From contig JBDTRY010000074.1 in assembly GCA_039931435.1 (NCBI GenBank), forward strand, positions 1 to 15,341: DNA of 15,341 bases, read 5' to 3'. Position numbers and translations under genes: made by a program. This document shows, in pieces, positions 1 through 6,297 of this stretch; positions within the stretch are counted from its first letter, which is position 1; the number at the start of each line of letters is the position of its first letter. This DNA comes from JBDTRY01 sp039931435. Its GTDB lineage: Bacteria > Acidobacteriota > Thermoanaerobaculia > Gp7-AA8. Below the pieces are notes generated by a model. That model did not search any database and was not told the DNA's origin. It saw only the letters and a list, made by a program, of their open reading frames with translations.

Positions 1-14
1 GACTACGCAGCCCT

Positions 15-42
15 CGTCAGGGAATCGTCAGCGAAACGTCAG
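15..42. repeat. Three CGTCAG direct repeats with 11-bp period
   Basis: CGTCAG occurs at 15-20, 26-31 and 37-42, each copy starting exactly 11 bp after the last, separated by A/G-rich 5-bp spacers (GGAAT, CGAAA, TAAAT). One helical turn of spacing between short direct repeats is the arrangement bound by OmpR/PhoB-type response regulators, and the half-site here is similar to the PhoB CTGTCA half-site. That resemblance is an inference. The gene that would be controlled lies off the left edge, since the HAD gene at 109-747 is transcribed towards this site and ends before it. Confidence 0.45.
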
Positions 43-57
43 TAAATTGACGATTCC
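21..57. repeat. 10-bp perfect inverted repeat downstream of HAD gene
   Basis: GGAATCGTCA at 21-30 is the exact reverse complement of TGACGATTCC at 48-57, with a 17-base loop. It overlaps the 11-bp direct repeats, so a fourth half-site lies in inverted orientation. It sits about 50 bp beyond the stop of the minus-strand operon and could act as its transcript-end hairpin, but there is no T-run on either side and the loop is long. Operator or part of a protein-binding array is equally possible. Confidence 0.4.
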
Positions 58-108
58 ACGGAATTCTTCCGATCGGCCGTCCACAAGCGCTAACGTCCAC
101 CGAACCGG

Positions 109-747
109 CTACCGCGGCCCATCGACCGGCGGCAGAAGGCTCCTGGCTTCAAGCGTCCGTACCAGGGAAGGCGTATCGATGAATTGAAAGGCTTGAAATC
201 CCAGCCTGAGGGCACTTTCCACGTTTTCCCGGAGGTCATCAACGAAAATGCACTGCCTGGCCGTGGTCCCGAGAATCTCCAGAGCTTGTACAAAAAGGAG
301 CGGGTCCGGTTTGGCCGCCTTCTGGCGATGCGAGAGGATGAGCGGATCGTCCGGTCGGAATACTTCAGGAAACTGCCGGGGGATGACTTCCTCATGCACT
401 TCATTGGAGTTGGACAGAAATGCCACGCGGTAGATGGCGCGGGTCCTCTCGATCAACGGCACGATCCCTTCGACGGTGCCGTCGAAGAAGTCCGACCAGA
501 CTTCACGGAGGTCAGCGATGCCCCCTCGATAACCTGCCCGCTCACGCAGCAAGGAAAACAGCTCGGCGAAGGCTACGTCTCCCCTCTCCATCGCCCTGTA
601 ACCGTCCGGCCCTTCCATCAGTCTCTTCATGGCGCCGGCATCTGCCGAGCTGGAGGCCACGAGGGACGTAACCACGCGCTCCCAGGCCAGTTTGAGGACG
701 ACGTTACCGAGGTCCCAGATGAACCATTCCGGCAGAGGCATCGTCAC
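109..747 (-). CDS. HAD-superfamily hydrolase (YihX-like subfamily IA)
   Basis: A 212-residue haloacid-dehalogenase-fold hydrolase, probably a cytoplasmic sugar-phosphate or similar phosphatase. Motif I is WDLGNVV (nucleophile Asp12), motif II is LSNSN (Ser112), motif III is the Lys of AAKPDP (Lys146), and motif IV is VDD (Asp170, Asp171). Residues about 20-95 form the helical cap. The DLGNV form of motif I, with Gly at the usual second Asp, is shared with the YihX glucose-1-phosphate phosphatase group, so exact substrate is open. The start at 747 is GTG, overlapping the carboxylase stop by 4 bp (GTGA), which implies translational coupling; ATG at 741 is an alternative. No Shine-Dalgarno is visible for either. 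It is the last gene of the minus-strand acyl-CoA set, whose chemistry it does not obviously share. Confidence 0.85.
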   Translation of the reverse strand: MTMPLPEWFIWDLGNVVLKLAWERVVTSLVASSSADAGAMKRLMEGPDGYRAMERGDVAFAELFSLLRERAGYRGGIADLREVWSDFFDGTVEGIVPLIERTRAIYRVAFLSNSNEVHEEVIPRQFPEVFRPDDPLILSHRQKAAKPDPLLFVQALEILGTTARQCIFVDDLRENVESALRLGFQAFQFIDTPSLVRTLEARSLLPPVDGPR

Positions 748-2351
748 ATACGAAACACGCCGAATTTCGGCGGGGGCGTGGGAACATTCGCGGCGACGGA
801 CAGAGCGAGCCCGAGGTACTTCCGGGTATCGGCCGGGTCGATCACGCCGTCATCCCAGAGCCGCGCCGTGCTGTAGTACGGGCTGCCCTCCTCCTCATAT
901 TTCTCAAGGACGGGATCGGCAATGGCGCGTTCGTCTTCGGGCGAAAGACTCTTTCCGGACCGGGCCAGTTGTTCGCTCTTCACGGTCGTCAGCACACCGG
1001 CGGCTTGCTCCCCGCCCATGACGCTGATCCTCGCATTCGGCCACATCCAGAGGAATCGCGGATCGTAAGCACGTCCGCACATTCCGTAGTTCCCGGCGCC
1101 GAACGAGCCCCCAATGATGACCGTGAACTTCGGGACCACGGAGTTGGCCACGGCGTGAACCATTTTCGCCCCGTCCTTGGCGATTCCTCCCCGCTCGTAC
1201 TCACGGCCAACCATGAATCCGGTGATGTTCTGCAGGAAAAGCAGAGGAATGGATCGTTCGTTACATAGTTCAATGAAATGCGTTGCCTTCAGCGCCGACT
1301 CGCTGAAAAGCACTCCGTTGTTGGCGAGGATGCCCACCCGATAACCGAAGATGGTGGCAAACCCGGTTACGAGCGTCGTGGCATATCGCTCTTTGAATTC
1401 CTGGAAACGTGAGCCGTCGACGATCCTGGCGATGACCTCGCGGACGTCGTAGGACTTGCGGGTAGCGGCCGGAATCACTCCGTAGATTTCCCGTTGGTCG
1501 TACAGCGGATCCTCGGCTGCGATGCGGCCGGCGTCGTCTTTGACCGCTCGGGGAACGTTCTCCATGATTCCGCGAACGATGGCCAGGGCGTGATGATCGT
1601 CGTCAGCGAAATAGTCCGCAACTCCTGAGATCCGCGTGTGGACATCAGCTCCACCCAGTTCCTCTGCCGTAACCTCTTCGCCTGTGGCCGCCTTCACCAG
1701 CGGCGGTCCACCAAGGAAGATCGTTCCCGTTCCCTTGACGATGACCGCCTCGTCGGACATGGCCGGAACGTATGCACCGCCTGCTGTGCACGAACCCATC
1801 ACGGCCGATATCTGCGGGATGCGCATGGCGGACATCACGGCCTGATTCCTGAAGATTCTGCCGAAGTGATCGCGGTCCGGAAAGACCTCTGCCTGCAATG
1901 GCAGGAACGCTCCGCCTGAATCTACGAGGTAGATGCAGGGAAGGCGATTGTCCATGGCAACTTCCTGCGCACGGATGTGCTTCTTTACCGTGATCGGGAA
2001 GTACGTTCCCCCTTTCACCGTGGCGTCATTGGCAATAATCAGCGTCTCGGTACCATGCACCTGTCCAATTCCGGTGATGATTCCTGCGCCGGGGGCAGCG
2101 TCGTCGTACATGCCATTTGCGGCCAGCGGAGAGAGCTCCAGAAATGGCGTGTCCGCGTCGAGCAGAATCTCGATGCGCTCCCTGGCAGGAAGCTTTCCCT
2201 GATCGCGGTGCCGCGCCAGGTACTTCTCGCCGCCGCCGAGGCGGGTGACGCGCAGCCGTTCGCAAAGCTCTGCTACCAGAGATTCCATCTGTGCGCGGTT
2301 GGTGCGAAAGTCTTCCGATGCGGAGTCGATGTGTGTCTCGATCGCTTCCAT
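744..2351 (-). CDS. mccB: Methylcrotonyl-CoA carboxylase, carboxyltransferase (beta) subunit
   Basis: A 535-residue carboxyltransferase that moves CO2 from biotin to 3-methylcrotonyl-CoA in leucine breakdown; it acts in the cytoplasm with a biotin-carrying alpha subunit. The full length matches the family. Recognisable blocks are GGEKYLARHRDQGKLPARER near 39-58, SGGAFLPLQAEVFPDRDHFG near 145-164, SCTAGGAYVPAMSDE at 187-201, GGPPLVKAATGEEVTAEELG near 214-233, the NITGFMVGREYERGGIAKDG block, and the family-typical C-terminus ending FGVFRM. These separate it from propionyl-CoA carboxylase beta. A good Shine-Dalgarno (GAGGA) overlaps the stop of the preceding crotonase gene, 6 bp upstream. No alpha subunit (biotin carboxylase/carrier), which the enzyme needs, is encoded in the window. 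The symbol follows the beta-subunit usage; liuB would be an equivalent name. Confidence 0.95.
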   Translation of the reverse strand: MEAIETHIDSASEDFRTNRAQMESLVAELCERLRVTRLGGGEKYLARHRDQGKLPARERIEILLDADTPFLELSPLAANGMYDDAAPGAGIITGIGQVHGTETLIIANDATVKGGTYFPITVKKHIRAQEVAMDNRLPCIYLVDSGGAFLPLQAEVFPDRDHFGRIFRNQAVMSAMRIPQISAVMGSCTAGGAYVPAMSDEAVIVKGTGTIFLGGPPLVKAATGEEVTAEELGGADVHTRISGVADYFADDDHHALAIVRGIMENVPRAVKDDAGRIAAEDPLYDQREIYGVIPAATRKSYDVREVIARIVDGSRFQEFKERYATTLVTGFATIFGYRVGILANNGVLFSESALKATHFIELCNERSIPLLFLQNITGFMVGREYERGGIAKDGAKMVHAVANSVVPKFTVIIGGSFGAGNYGMCGRAYDPRFLWMWPNARISVMGGEQAAGVLTTVKSEQLARSGKSLSPEDERAIADPVLEKYEEEGSPYYSTARLWDDGVIDPADTRKYLGLALSVAANVPTPPPKFGVFRM

Positions 2352-2357
2352 CGTTCC

Positions 2358-3053
2358 TCAGCCCTCTCCGTGAAGCTGGGAAAGCCGCACGGCCAGATGA
2401 TTGAGTGCAACCGGCGAGAGCCCTTCTGAGTGTCGGGCAAGTTCCTTGATGAAAGCAACCCGCGACGGCGAAACGGACAATAGATCATCAATCAGAGCGG
2501 CTGAAGAATCCACAGGAGACAAGACCTCGTCCACCAGTCCCATGGCACGAGCATCACTGGCATCGAGAACGGAGTTTTCAAGAAACAGAGTGGTGGCCGC
2601 TTTTCTGCTGAGGACTCTCCGCCAGCGCGACGTTCCTCCGAATCCGGTAATGATTCCCAGCCGTGCGCCCGGGTGAGAAAAAACGGACTGCGCGCTGCAC
2701 CAGCGAAGGTCGAAGGCCATGGCCAGATCGAGCGCACCGCCAAAGCAGGGTCCGTTGATGATAGCGACCGTGATCATGGGCAGACGGGATATGGCATCGA
2801 AGGCTTCCTGACCTGTCCGAGAGAAATTCACGGCCTGAGATCTGCTGAAGTCCTTCATCTCCTCCATATCCGCACCGGCAGCGAAGACTTCAGGCCGCCC
2901 GCTCTTCAACGCGAGAACACGGACGTTGGGGTCAATCGCAGCGATCGAGGAATGAAGTTCCAGGAGAGCGGCGCTGGAAAGCAGGTTCATTCCGCCGTCG
3001 TCGAAGACCAACTCGACCGTCTGACCAGCCCTTCGGATGGAGAAAGACGGCAT
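2358..3053 (-). CDS. Enoyl-CoA hydratase/isomerase (crotonase) family protein, atypical active site
   Basis: A 231-residue crotonase-fold protein, some 25-30 residues shorter than typical hydratases. The CoA/oxyanion-hole segments are intact: FAAGADMEEM at 57-66 and GPCFGGALDLAM at 101-112. The position of the first catalytic Glu of rat hydratase (Glu144) is Asp109, and the second (Glu164, in the QPE motif) is Gly129 in FSHPGARLG. A standard hydratase mechanism is therefore doubtful. Position next to the carboxylase beta gene suggests the methylglutaconyl-CoA hydratase role (liuC) of leucine-degradation clusters, but the residues argue against taking this at face value; decarboxylase, isomerase or other crotonase chemistry is possible. 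The ATG overlaps the stop of the B12-binding gene by 1 bp (TGATG) with no Shine-Dalgarno, so translation is probably coupled. Confidence 0.85.
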   Translation of the reverse strand: MPSFSIRRAGQTVELVFDDGGMNLLSSAALLELHSSIAAIDPNVRVLALKSGRPEVFAAGADMEEMKDFSRSQAVNFSRTGQEAFDAISRLPMITVAIINGPCFGGALDLAMAFDLRWCSAQSVFSHPGARLGIITGFGGTSRWRRVLSRKAATTLFLENSVLDASDARAMGLVDEVLSPVDSSAALIDDLLSVSPSRVAFIKELARHSEGLSPVALNHLAVRLSQLHGEG

Positions 3054-3451
3054 CAGGCGGAAACAGCCTGGCGGATGGCCTCGACCGCGTCGGAGGTGCG
3101 CGTTCCGGGAAGAAAGATCTCGCGAACTCCCATGTCCTTGAGTTTCTGAATGTCCTGCTCCGGAATGATTCCGCCGGCGACCACGACGATTTCTTCGGCG
3201 CCCTCTTCCTTCAACAAACGCATGATTTCAGGGAAAAGTACATTGTGCGCGCCCGAGAGAATGGAAAGGCCGATGGCGTCGACGTCCTCCTGAATGGCCG
3301 CGGCCACGATCTGCTGGGGAGTCTGTCGCAGGCCTGTATAGATCACTTCCATTCCTGCGTCACGCAGGGCTCGGGCGATTACCTTCGCGCCACGATCGTG
3401 TCCATCCAGACCGGGTTTGGCGATCAGCACCCGAATCTTCTTTTCAGCCAT
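3053..3451 (-). CDS. B12-binding subunit/domain protein of methylmalonyl-CoA mutase type
   Basis: A 132-residue stand-alone cobalamin-binding domain, the size and sequence of the small chain of split methylmalonyl-CoA mutase-type enzymes. The base-off/His-on motif DGHDRG (D16-x-H18-x-x-G21) supplies the cobalt-ligand His18; the accompanying GLSILSGAH (61-69) and VVAGG (90-94) nucleotide-tail segments are present, and GIIPEQDIQKLKDMGVREIF is typical of the family. It would partner with a separate catalytic TIM-barrel subunit that isomerises an acyl-CoA (methylmalonyl-, ethylmalonyl- or isobutyryl-CoA); that subunit is not in the window, so the substrate cannot be assigned. The Shine-Dalgarno GAGGAG lies 7 nt before the ATG. 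It is followed at once by the crotonase-family and carboxylase genes, consistent with branched-chain or propionate-type acyl-CoA catabolism. Confidence 0.9.
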   Translation of the reverse strand: MAEKKIRVLIAKPGLDGHDRGAKVIARALRDAGMEVIYTGLRQTPQQIVAAAIQEDVDAIGLSILSGAHNVLFPEIMRLLKEEGAEEIVVVAGGIIPEQDIQKLKDMGVREIFLPGTRTSDAVEAIRQAVSA

Positions 3452-3495
3452 CGGTGGTCTCCTCAGTCTCCGCCCGCTTCACTCCCGCCCGGGCT

Positions 3496-4080
3496 TCAGG
3501 GCGTGTTCCGGAACACGGAGAGGATGACAATATCCTGATACTGCCCCTCCCGGAAAAACTCCTTCTGTAGCGTCCCTTCCTGAACAAATCCGTTGGCGAG
3601 CAGGACATGCTTGGCCCGTTCGTTGTATTCGAATACGTTAATCCGCAATTTTCGAAGATTCATCTCCTCGAAGGCGAAACGAACCAGCGTCCGGATTGCG
3701 TCCGAGCCGAAGCCGCGGTTCCAGGATCCAGGATCCCCGACGAAGAGTCCGAAGGCCGCGGTCCGGGAAATCCAATCGATGTCGTGGATGGAAGCATTGC
3801 CTATGTGTTCGCGGTCCGAGCGCCGTTCGATGGCGAAATGCCGCTCGTTGCTCGCCCCCGTAACCGCGCTCTCCAACCATTCCGCCTCCGACTGAAACGG
3901 CATCGGATAGCGTGACTTCAGTGTCCAGACGATGGTGGGATCGTTCATCCACCGGTAGCAGCGATCGAGATCGGAGGCCTCCAGAGCCCGGAGGATGACC
4001 TCTTCGCCGGCAATCATGAAACGGCGCCGGCCCTGTCCGTCGGGGTCGTCGTGCAGGTCGCGTTCCGTCCGGCTTCCCAT
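3496..4080 (-). CDS. GNAT-family N-acetyltransferase (RimJ/RimL type)
   Basis: A 194-residue acetyl-CoA-dependent N-acetyltransferase. The domain spans about residues 23-190: EEVILRALEASDLDRCYRWM (26-45) is the typical RimJ/RimL-like opening, the acetyl-CoA pyrophosphate loop is WNRGFGSDA (120-128), and the end region has NVFEYNERAKHVLLANGF (148-165). Substrate unknown. The first 21 residues are an unconserved-looking charged tail, and ATG at 4017 would give a more usual N-terminus. I keep the start at 4080 because a perfect TATAAT lies on the minus strand 8 bases upstream, which gives a leaderless transcript starting at this codon; neither ATG has a Shine-Dalgarno. The gene is 44 bp upstream of the B12-binding gene and is probably first in that transcript. 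Confidence 0.85.
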   Translation of the reverse strand: MGSRTERDLHDDPDGQGRRRFMIAGEEVILRALEASDLDRCYRWMNDPTIVWTLKSRYPMPFQSEAEWLESAVTGASNERHFAIERRSDREHIGNASIHDIDWISRTAAFGLFVGDPGSWNRGFGSDAIRTLVRFAFEEMNLRKLRINVFEYNERAKHVLLANGFVQEGTLQKEFFREGQYQDIVILSVFRNTP

Positions 4081-4364
4081 CGAACGGCATTATAGGCGGA
4101 CTGCGCGGACGAAAGCGGCCGCAGGTTGGCGTGGCTCCGCTGACCTCGTTTCAGAGAGCTGACGAACACTGGTCACCAGCTTGAACAGGTCGATCCCCCT
4201 GAAGACGACGCCGTTCCGGTGAACCTTCTCGTGAGCGGGTCTCCGGACGGCCGCGTGGTGATGGGTGAGGCTTTCAGTCTCAAAGTTCATATCCATGGGA
4301 AATTCAGCTCGGAACCGAACTTGCAGCTTCCGGCCCACGTCAAACACTGGATTACAGGGAGAGC
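4081..4364. other. Divergent intergenic region
   Basis: This 284-bp gap separates the leftward GNAT transcript from the rightward HAD/dipeptidase/ClC/NDH-2 run. Its left end holds the TATAAT box for the GNAT gene. The promoter for the rightward genes should lie here, but I could not find a convincing -35/-10 pair; TTGCAG at 4321-4326 has no good -10 partner. I see no repeat or RNA gene. Confidence 0.4.
4089..4094 (-). promoter_or_regulatory. Consensus -10 box (TATAAT) of a probable leaderless promoter for the GNAT gene
   Basis: On the minus strand the bases read TATAAT, then GCCGTTCG, then the ATG at 4080. The last T of the -10 is 9 nt from the A of ATG, so initiation at the usual distance places the transcript start within about two bases of the start codon. 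No clear -35 hexamer is seen at 16-18 bp. The promoter would drive the minus-strand set at 109-4080. Confidence 0.55.
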
Positions 4365-5045
4365 ATGAGCAAGAGTGAAAGCGCCCTACGTTGTCTGATC
4401 CTGGATATCGACGGGACTCTGATCGATTCGAACGAAGCGCATCTGCTCTCGTGGGCCGAAGCATTCCGGCGGTTCGGAATCGACGTCGCACAATCAGAGT
4501 TGCAGAAGCAGATCGGTAAGGGCTCTGACCATTACGTCCCGGAGTTCCTCACCGCACGCCAGATGCAGAGAATCTCGAAGGAGCTCAAGGACCTGAAAAA
4601 ACAACTTTACCTCGATGACTACCGGCCTGAGGTCAAACCGTTTGCCGGGGTCAGAGAACGACTGTTCGCACTGCACGAAGCAGGCATCCGACTGGTACTG
4701 GCCAGTTCCTCGGACGAGGACGACGTGCAGTACTCCATCGGCTTGCTCGGCATCGAAGCGATCCTGCACGGATCCACTTCGAAGGACGACGTGAAACACT
4801 CCAAACCGTCACCCGAAATTTTCGACGCTGCGCGGCAAAAAGCAGGCAGCTCGTTGGAGGAAACGGTCACGGTGGGCGATACTCCTTACGACATTGCCGC
4901 TTCTCATCGCGCCTCGCTGGCCACGGCGGCACTGCTCTGCGGCGGATTCAGCCGCGAAGCCCTGCACAAAGCAGAATTCATTTTTGATGACTTCAACGAC
5001 TTCGCCGATCACATCAAGGCCGTCGAGCGTTCGCTGAGCGACTAG
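4365..5045 (+). CDS. HAD-superfamily hydrolase (phosphoglycolate phosphatase/beta-phosphoglucomutase-like)
   Basis: A 226-residue soluble phosphatase or phosphomutase with all four HAD motifs intact: DIDGT (nucleophile Asp14 and acid/base Asp16), LASSS (about 112-116), Lys147 in HSKPSPEIF, and GDTPYD (Asp172, Asp176). A helical C1 cap lies between motifs I and II (about 22-90), with a Lys-rich stretch ELKDLKKQLYLDDY. The substrate cannot be fixed from sequence: a small phosphomonoester is the safe statement. The start is preceded by AGGGAG, a short 3 nt from the ATG. It is the first gene of a plus-strand run, 31 bp ahead of the M19 dipeptidase, and is divergent from the GNAT gene across 284 bp. 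Confidence 0.88.
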   Translation: MSKSESALRCLILDIDGTLIDSNEAHLLSWAEAFRRFGIDVAQSELQKQIGKGSDHYVPEFLTARQMQRISKELKDLKKQLYLDDYRPEVKPFAGVRERLFALHEAGIRLVLASSSDEDDVQYSIGLLGIEAILHGSTSKDDVKHSKPSPEIFDAARQKAGSSLEETVTVGDTPYDIAASHRASLATAALLCGGFSREALHKAEFIFDDFNDFADHIKAVERSLSD

Positions 5046-5076
5046 ACCAGAAGAAGAGGAGCTTCTCAGAGGAGAT

Positions 5077-6222
5077 ATGGAGGATTCGACCGGCAGGACC
5101 GAGGAGCTGATGTCTCGCGCGTTGCCCGTACATCAGCGTTCCATCATCGTCGACGGGCATTGCGACACTCCCTACAGATTGAAGCGGCGTTCGTCGCACA
5201 TCGATGAACCCGATCCCACCGCACAGGTAAGCCTGCAGACGTTGCAGGAGAGCGGCATCACGGCGTCGTTTTTTGCCGCCTATGTCCCTCCGTTCTACGC
5301 AGGGCGTGGTGCGGCAAAATTCGCGCACAGCCTCATCGACATCATCGAAACCGAGGTGGCCAGAAACAGCGGTGCGTTGGAACTGGTCACGGACTCGACC
5401 GGAATCAGGCAGGTCAAGGCCCGCGGCGAAGTCGGTCTGATGATCGGTGTCGAGGGCGGCCACGCCATCGAGGACTCGCTCGAAATCCTTTCGGATCTGT
5501 ACGGCCGCGGCGCACGTTATCTCACCCTGACCCACGTAAATACCAACAACTGGGCGGATTCCTCCGGTGGGGAAGCGCGCCACGGAGGTTTGACCTCGTT
5601 TGGCCGTGAAGTCGTGTCAGCAATGAACCGCATGGGAATGATTGTGGACATCTCTCACGTGGCGGACACTACTTTCTATCAGGCCCTGGAGGCCTCGTCC
5701 GTCCCGGTGATCGCTTCCCACTCCTCTTGTCGCAAGCTGGCCTCCCACCCCCGCAACCTAACCGACGACATGCTCAAAGACCTGGCCTCCGCCGGCGGGG
5801 TGTGCATGATCAATTTCTTCTCGGCATTCATCAACGATGACGCCGCGCGTGCTATGTTACAGGCCGGAAAGCGGAGTTCCGGCAGGAAAACCGCTTCGGA
5901 ATTCGAAGAGCTGCCTGACGACCGGATCGACTGGGACTCGTTCGTAACCTGGTTCGGCGCGCTGGGGGCTCCATCAGGAACTCTCGATCAGGTGGCCGAT
6001 CACATTGTCCACGCCGCCTCCGTGGCTGGCGTACAGAGCGTAGGAATCGGTTCTGACTTCGATGGAGTGCCGATGCTTCCTGAGGGATTGGAGAACGCTT
6101 CCTGTCTTCCGTTCCTCACAGCCCGGCTGCTCGAGCGTGGATTCCAGGCCGAGGAAATCGAACTGATTCTCGGCGGAAATTTCATGCGCGTTTTCGAAAG
6201 TGTCGAACGTGGAAAACGATGA
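5077..6222 (+). CDS. Membrane dipeptidase family (peptidase M19) protein
   Basis: A 381-residue zinc peptidase of the renal-dipeptidase/M19 family, expected to hydrolyse dipeptides (some members act on D-amino-acid-containing or lactam substrates). All metal ligands can be placed: His28 and Asp30 in DGHCDTP, the bridging Glu126 in GVEGGHA, His194 in DISH, His215 in ASHSS, and Asp327 in GIGSDFDG. LTLTHVNTNNWADSSGG (149-165) is the family's substrate-side loop. There is no signal peptide or membrane segment, so it should be cytoplasmic despite the family name. Start choice: ATG 5077 has AGAGGAG very close (2 nt), while ATG 5110 has GAGGAG 3 nt away; the protein from 5110 would lose 11 nonconserved residues. 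It lies 31 bp after the HAD gene. Confidence 0.93.
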   Translation: MEDSTGRTEELMSRALPVHQRSIIVDGHCDTPYRLKRRSSHIDEPDPTAQVSLQTLQESGITASFFAAYVPPFYAGRGAAKFAHSLIDIIETEVARNSGALELVTDSTGIRQVKARGEVGLMIGVEGGHAIEDSLEILSDLYGRGARYLTLTHVNTNNWADSSGGEARHGGLTSFGREVVSAMNRMGMIVDISHVADTTFYQALEASSVPVIASHSSCRKLASHPRNLTDDMLKDLASAGGVCMINFFSAFINDDAARAMLQAGKRSSGRKTASEFEELPDDRIDWDSFVTWFGALGAPSGTLDQVADHIVHAASVAGVQSVGIGSDFDGVPMLPEGLENASCLPFLTARLLERGFQAEEIELILGGNFMRVFESVERGKR

Positions 6223-6286
6223 TAACGGCCAGCGTGCGAACAAGAACCGCCTGATGCCCGCATCAAGTGCATCCCATCCGTTGCAT

Positions 6287-6292
6287 GAGGAG
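6287..6292 (+). promoter_or_regulatory. Shine-Dalgarno (GAGGAG) that sets a CTG start
   Basis: GAGGAG sits 5 nt before CTG at 6298. An in-frame TGA at 6286-6288 closes the frame just upstream, and between it and residue 54 there is no ATG, GTG or TTG in frame. The Shine-Dalgarno therefore points at CTG as the initiator of the ClC gene. An ATG at 6285 is in another frame and terminates after nine codons. Confidence 0.6.
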
Positions 6293-6297
6293 CTTCA

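Noticed and set aside
1..108. Short direct repeats at the left edge as a CRISPR fragment
   Set aside because: Repeats are only 6 bp with 5-bp spacers; no CRISPR repeat length, no cas genes.
758..772. Perfect 7-bp inverted repeat round a single base (CGCCGAA/TTCGGCG) near the carboxylase stop
   Set aside because: It falls within codons for the conserved C-terminus ending FGVFRM, so codon choice explains it; no T-run for a terminator.
4321..4355. TTGCAG as a -35 for the rightward HAD gene
   Set aside because: No acceptable -10 at 16-18 bp; nearest A/T-rich hexamer is about 23 bp away.
4090..4491. Open frame of 133 codons on the minus strand through the 4081-4364 gap
   Set aside because: It overlaps the well-supported HAD gene, has no ribosome site, and its sequence is Arg/His-rich with no recognisable motif. 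The part within the gap (about 68 codons from an ATG near 4295) is also without support.
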